Shown one piece after another: positions 60,589-64,000 of a stretch of DNA of 64,000 nt (positions are counted from its first letter, which is position 1; each line of letters starts with the position of its first letter). This stretch comes from Burkholderia sp. Bp8992 (GTDB lineage: Bacteria > Pseudomonadota > Gammaproteobacteria > Burkholderiales > Burkholderiaceae): NCBI RefSeq assembly GCF_003853705.1, contig NZ_QTQI01000008.1:186001-250000 (forward strand), written 5' to 3'. The notes under the pieces were generated by a model. It was not told the DNA's origin and ran no database searches. It was given only the letters and a program-made list of their open reading frames with translations. The position numbers were made by a program, and so were the translations under genes.

Positions 60589-61494
60589 GTGAGTACGGCA
60601 CCGTCTGGCACAACATCCTCCGATTCAATACCTGCTGAAGTTAGACAGGCCATTGTCAGCCAAATCTTGCCCGAGGCGGAGATAGGTATCACGCGCCTGA
60701 CGACCTCACGCCGCAATAGCGGGCTGACCGCACCATACGAGCTCGAAGACGCCGACCTCGTGGTGCTGCAACTGCACCCTTTCGGTGATCAGGACTTATG
60801 GCTCGATGGACGACCTGCGCCGTTCGTACCCTATGACGCGGGCATGGTGATGGTTCACGACCTCGACCGCATGTGGAAATCAAACCTTAAGGGTGCGTTC
60901 GATTGCATTCATTTTCACTTGCCCCGCCAGACTCTTGAAGAGACGGCTGACGAGGCCGGCGGCACGGGGCGCCCCCAGCTTTATTTGCCTCCTCATCTCA
61001 GCGTGGTTGATCCTGTGATCCATGCCCTCGGGCAAGCGTTGCTACCAGCTCTCGCTCACCCTGATCGTGCATCGCAACTATTCATCGACCACGTGACATT
61101 GGCGTTCCAGACTCATGTCGCGCATCAATACGGAGGGGTTGGCAGGCGAAGGCAGAAACTACATAACAAACTTGAACCGTGGCAGGTACGTCGCGCCAAG
61201 GCGATTCTTCTTGAGCATTTGGACGGGAAGATCCTGCTTGCGGATGTGGCGCGAGAATGCGGCATGTCGCGCGGTTACTTTCTGCGATTCTTCCACCAGA
61301 CGACAGGACTTACACCCCACCGCTGGCTCATCATGCAACGAATCGAACGGTCCAAGGAATACATGCGCAAGCCGCACATGTCTCTAAGCACCATCGCGCT
61401 AGCATGCGGATTCTCCGATCAGAGTCATTTCACGCGAACATTCACGCGCGTGATAGGCGTGAATCCGAGTCAATGGCGCGCGAGTAACCTGTGA
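60589..61494 (+). CDS. AraC-family transcriptional regulator
   Basis: 301 aa if the GTG at 60589 is used (no good RBS; a TTG at 60526 is in frame). The sensor half has LVVLQLHPFGDQDLWLDGRP. The C-terminal HTH pair (about 200-300) is clear: LLADVARECGMSRGYFLRFF and IALACGFSDQSHFTRTFTRV, ending GVNPSQWRA. GC is lower than the flanks, and hairpins surround it, suggesting a recent arrival. No target is obvious. Confidence 0.82.
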   Translation: MSTAPSGTTSSDSIPAEVRQAIVSQILPEAEIGITRLTTSRRNSGLTAPYELEDADLVVLQLHPFGDQDLWLDGRPAPFVPYDAGMVMVHDLDRMWKSNLKGAFDCIHFHLPRQTLEETADEAGGTGRPQLYLPPHLSVVDPVIHALGQALLPALAHPDRASQLFIDHVTLAFQTHVAHQYGGVGRRRQKLHNKLEPWQVRRAKAILLEHLDGKILLADVARECGMSRGYFLRFFHQTTGLTPHRWLIMQRIERSKEYMRKPHMSLSTIALACGFSDQSHFTRTFTRVIGVNPSQWRASNL

Positions 61495-61674
61495 TGAACG
61501 CGCAGTAGCTGCGTCGGTCCCCACGAGCGTCGGGTTTTCTGACCTTAGCTGACATTCTTCGCAACCAGCGAATGGCGGGACTTGGCCGAACTGAGTCAGA
61601 TGAACTGACGCAGTCTGTTTGGTCTAGTCCAGACTTGTACATCACCCGACATAGCGACGATGCTTATGCATCGC

Positions 61675-62031
61675 CTAATGGCTACCGTCCGACGCATTCC
61701 CGGCCGCCCGCGCCCCCGCCCGCACGAAATGATGCTCCACCCTCGTGCGCAATACGCCATCGAGCGCGGCAAGTTGCTCACGCAGTCGCACCGCCTGCCC
61801 TTCCGTCATTTCACCGAGAACGATCTTCTGCTCGAGCACATCACCACAGCGCGTGATGGCCCACCGATCGACCGTAGCCGTTTCGCCTTCGAGCACAGCC
61901 GCCGCGGTCGAGACGATGCCCGGATTCCGTCTCGATACGAGATGAACCGTATGCGTCAGCGTGAAACCGGGAAGGAACTGCGACCAGTCTTCACAGACGG
62001 TCGGGCGGGAAGCGGAGGAAACTTGGCTCAT
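61675..62031 (-). CDS. Small protein with ACT-like fold
   Basis: 118 aa from the ATG at 62031 (GGAGCAACC upstream). After a 25-residue leader, THTVHLVSRRNPGIVSTAAA, then WAITRCGDVLEQKIVLGEM and AVRLREQLAALDGVLRTRVE give the beta-alpha-beta-beta-alpha-beta order of an ACT domain, as in small subunits of acetolactate synthase. I infer an amino-acid-binding role; the family is not certain. A well-formed promoter and a 22-bp operator-like dyad lie 150-205 bp upstream. Confidence 0.6.
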   Translation of the reverse strand: MSQVSSASRPTVCEDWSQFLPGFTLTHTVHLVSRRNPGIVSTAAAVLEGETATVDRWAITRCGDVLEQKIVLGEMTEGQAVRLREQLAALDGVLRTRVEHHFVRAGARAAGNASDGSH

Positions 62032-62181
62032 GGTTGCTCCGGATGAGTGATTATCGAACCGGTGCCAGCCATGCTGCTCCCGTTTCGTTGCCGTCAATCG
62101 GCCGCATCGCCACTAAGGCGTCCACCTTGCCCGGGAGGGCAGGTTGGCGTCGGATGATCCGACTCTGGATGCTTGATTTCC

Positions 62182-62203
62182 AACGTTCGACATTCCGAAC
62201 GTT
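62182..62203. promoter_or_regulatory. 22-bp operator-like dyad at the ACT-like gene promoter
   Basis: AACGTTCG (62182-62189) and CGAACGTT (62196-62203) are perfect inverted 8-mers around a 6-bp centre. The dyad begins 6 bp downstream of the -10 box on the minus strand, so bound protein would block initiation. Confidence 0.6.
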
Positions 62204-62208
62204 GATTC

Positions 62209-62236
62209 ATTATATCGAAAAATCGACGTCGGGCAA
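62209..62236 (-). promoter_or_regulatory. Sigma-70-type promoter for the ACT-like gene
   Basis: On the minus strand -35 TTGCCC (62236-62231), 16-bp spacer, -10 TATAAT (62214-62209, consensus). The transcript would run through the dyad into the gene starting at 62031. Confidence 0.6.
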
Positions 62237-62351
62237 GTGGCCTGTGAAAAGCAACCCTTCAGCAATACAGACGCCTCCTTCCCGCCCTCGCACCGGGGGA
62301 GTCCACGGGCCTGCGCGTCTTACATAAGGGTCGGAATCCCTTCCTGCCAGA

Positions 62352-63704
62352 CTAAAACCACACACTGAACCGCGTCCCCGCCTTCAGCACATCGACCGTC
62401 AGCTTCCATTGATGGGCCTCGGCAATCTCCCTGCAGATCGCCAGCCCGAGGCCCGCACCGTCATACCGCGAATCCGGCGCCCGCCAGTACCGGTCGAAAA
62501 GCAGCGGGAGATGTTCCCGCCGAATCCCCGGCCCTTCATCTTCAACATGAATCGCCGTCTCAAGAACAGTCAGCACCACGACACCGCCCGACGGCGACGC
62601 GTTGATCGCATTCTCGAGGATATTCTTGAGCAGGATGAAAAGCGCCCCGCTGTCCGCCCGCACGGGCGCCGTGGAGTCGCGCGCTTCGATATGAAGCGTC
62701 ACCTGCTTCGCATCGGCCTTGCCGGCCAGCAGGCTCACGACGTCCTGCACGACTTCGACGCCGTTCACGTCGCCGAAGCTGAAGTTCTGCGCTTCGCTGA
62801 CTTCAGCCAGATGCAGCAATTGCTTGACCTGCCTCGCCATCAAATCGATCTCGCGAAGCAGCAGCGCCTTCTGCCTGATGTCGGGCTGCAACTCGATCTG
62901 GCCTCTGACGAGCGTGAGCGGCGTCTGCAACTCGTGCGCGGCGTCGGCCAGAAATTGCTGCTGAACCGCGAAGCCGTTCTCGAGCCGGGTCAGCGCATCG
63001 TTGAACGCATCGATCAGCGGCTTGATCTCGCTGGGAATGCCGGCCGACGACAGCCGCGTCTTCAGGTTGCGTGGCTCGATTTCCCGCGCGGCACGCGATA
63101 CCTCCCGCAACGGCTTCAGCACATGGCTGATCGTCAACGGCAGCGTCAGTCCGAAAATGACGGTCGCGATGACCAGCACATAAGCGATGGTCTTCGGTAT
63201 CGGATCGATCCGCGTCCTGACGAGCGCATCGACGAGTTGCGTGCTGTACGCCACCTGCACGTAATAGACGACGCTACCGTTCAGCGCGCGCTGCGTCGCG
63301 ACCGCGTACGCCTTGCCGTCGATCGTGGCGGGCAGCACCTTGCCTGCGACCGTCGCGAGGTCTTCCGTCAGCCACGGTCGATCTTCGCTCGAAGGCACCG
63401 ACGCCAGCAACACCTTCCCCGTCGCATCGAGCACGCGATACTTCACGTCGGCCGGCAAGAGCCGGAACATCACCGCCGGATGCTCGCCCAATCGCACGGA
63501 TGCCGGGCGCCCGGCCGCATCGAAACGCATCCCGGCCACGATATGACGGATGCTCTCCATCTGCTGGCGCCGTCCCAGGAACTCGGGATATCGGTCGAGA
63601 AAATAGATGGAAAGCGCAGATATCAGCGCCAGGCTGATGGCGAACGCGACGAGGTTGGTCACCCACAGACGCGTCGACAGGCGTAGAACCCAATGACGGA
63701 ACAT
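62352..63704 (-). CDS. Two-component sensor histidine kinase
   Basis: 450 aa. Two membrane helices (about 13-36 and 171-194) enclose a periplasmic sensor of about 135 residues. HAMP (195-245), HisKA with phospho-acceptor His257 (DAAHELQTPLTLV), and HATPase with N-box LKNILENAINASP, G1 VEDEGPGIRREHL and G2 GAGLGLAICREIAEAH follow. QseC/PmrB-like OmpR-class kinase. The response regulator gene lies 50 bp upstream on the same strand. The signal is unknown. Confidence 0.92.
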   Translation of the reverse strand: MFRHWVLRLSTRLWVTNLVAFAISLALISALSIYFLDRYPEFLGRRQQMESIRHIVAGMRFDAAGRPASVRLGEHPAVMFRLLPADVKYRVLDATGKVLLASVPSSEDRPWLTEDLATVAGKVLPATIDGKAYAVATQRALNGSVVYYVQVAYSTQLVDALVRTRIDPIPKTIAYVLVIATVIFGLTLPLTISHVLKPLREVSRAAREIEPRNLKTRLSSAGIPSEIKPLIDAFNDALTRLENGFAVQQQFLADAAHELQTPLTLVRGQIELQPDIRQKALLLREIDLMARQVKQLLHLAEVSEAQNFSFGDVNGVEVVQDVVSLLAGKADAKQVTLHIEARDSTAPVRADSGALFILLKNILENAINASPSGGVVVLTVLETAIHVEDEGPGIRREHLPLLFDRYWRAPDSRYDGAGLGLAICREIAEAHQWKLTVDVLKAGTRFSVWF

Positions 63705-63754
63705 GGCGATTTCTTACCCGTGAGTGGCAACTGGCGAAACGCGGCGAAGCATCG

Positions 63755-64000
63755 TCACGCGTCCCGCAGCGCGAAGCCGGCGCCACGGATATTGGTGAGC
63801 CGCGTCGTTGCGCCGATCGCCGTCAGTTTCTTGCGCAAGCGGTGCACGGTCACCTCGAGCGCGTTCGGCGTGACCGCCTCCGCGAGCCCCCATGCGGCAT
63901 GCTCGAGTATCGAATGGCGGACGGTCCGGCCGGCCGCTTCGATCAGGCAGAGCATGACCTGCAGTTCGGCCGGCGCCAGCAGTACCGTCCGGTCGCCACA
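63755..64000 (-). CDS. OmpR-family response regulator, C-terminal part (runs off the right edge)
   Basis: Only the last 81 residues are in the window. They form the OmpR winged helix: LLAPAELQVMLCLIEAAGRT, ALEVTVHRLRKKLTAIG, TRLTNIRGAGFALRDA. Receiver domain lies beyond position 64000. It is the partner of the kinase gene 50 bp downstream; together they make a standard QseB/PmrA-like pair. Confidence 0.88.
   Translation of the reverse strand, partial: CGDRTVLLAPAELQVMLCLIEAAGRTVRHSILEHAAWGLAEAVTPNALEVTVHRLRKKLTAIGATTRLTNIRGAGFALRDA

Larger units (their letters stand above)
62032..62351. other. 320-bp control region with dyad
   Basis: No gene. It contains the promoter and dyad described separately, and the 3' end region of the sensor kinase gene (minus). 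Outside 62180-62240 I see nothing further. Confidence 0.5.

Overview
The window is GC-rich, densely coded DNA whose gene content and codon use look like the Burkholderia cepacia complex, probably a secondary replicon. That assignment is inferred from sequence character and gene families, not from a marker gene. I see no rRNA, tRNA, CRISPR array, complete insertion sequence or phage genes. About 67 genes are called, with truncated genes at both ends: a LysR regulator at the left and an OmpR-type response regulator at the right.

Layout. 0-9.9 kb holds small metabolic units, mostly regulator plus enzyme. These are a MarR regulator with an alpha/beta hydrolase; a Tat-type epoxide hydrolase; a divergent LysR/SDR pair; a LysN-type aminotransferase followed at once by an unrecognised 64-aa peptide gene; and a three-gene operon (membrane protein, FMN split-barrel protein, phytoene-desaturase-like flavoprotein) with a long dyad in its promoter. 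9.9-13 kb is a lower-GC insertion. It carries a DUF6402-like protein and an overlapping membrane protein that look like an orphan effector/immunity pair, plus a decayed second copy of the membrane gene on the other strand. 12.4-24.4 kb is a patchwork of small accessory genes (four GNATs, two VOC proteins, an SRPBCC protein, exported and membrane proteins) around the housekeeping malic enzyme MaeB and an AraC/hydrolase unit.

24.6-30 kb has a class V aminotransferase, a beta-lactamase-fold serine hydrolase, a D-amino-acid-oxidase-like flavoprotein and a branched-chain amino acid-type binding protein. 30.2-33.5 kb is a compact stress-type locus. A triple-PAS LuxR regulator sits between one csbD-like gene and a divergent run of small genes (54-aa proline-rich protein, BON protein, second CsbD, 27-aa membrane peptide). 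The same 23-bp dyad lies in front of both arms. 33.7-41.2 kb has a DUF1338 dioxygenase with a divergent LysR, a Fur-type TonB receptor gene and a GAPN-like aldehyde dehydrogenase that lacks the usual general-base glutamate.

42.4-47.2 kb is a metal-uptake unit: DUF2946-like protein, PepSY membrane protein with a His/Asp/Met-rich loop, and TonB receptor. 47.3-49.1 kb is a divergent old yellow enzyme/MerR pair. 50.3-53.7 kb is a uronate module (uronate dehydrogenase, LacI regulator, MFS transporter) tied together by LacI-type palindromes. 54-56 kb encodes DNA alkylation repair (Ada-AlkA fusion and Ogt, overlapping). 56-60.3 kb has an AraC regulator, PanB, an Lrp regulator and a GlmS homologue, with two identical Lrp-like dyads between the last two. 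60.5-64 kb has an AraC regulator, a small ACT-like protein under a clear promoter/operator, and a two-component system.

The least explained parts are the DUF6402 pair with its inverted remnant, the shared dyad of the PAS-LuxR/CsbD locus, the 9.9-7.5 kb redox operon and the 64-aa peptide gene.
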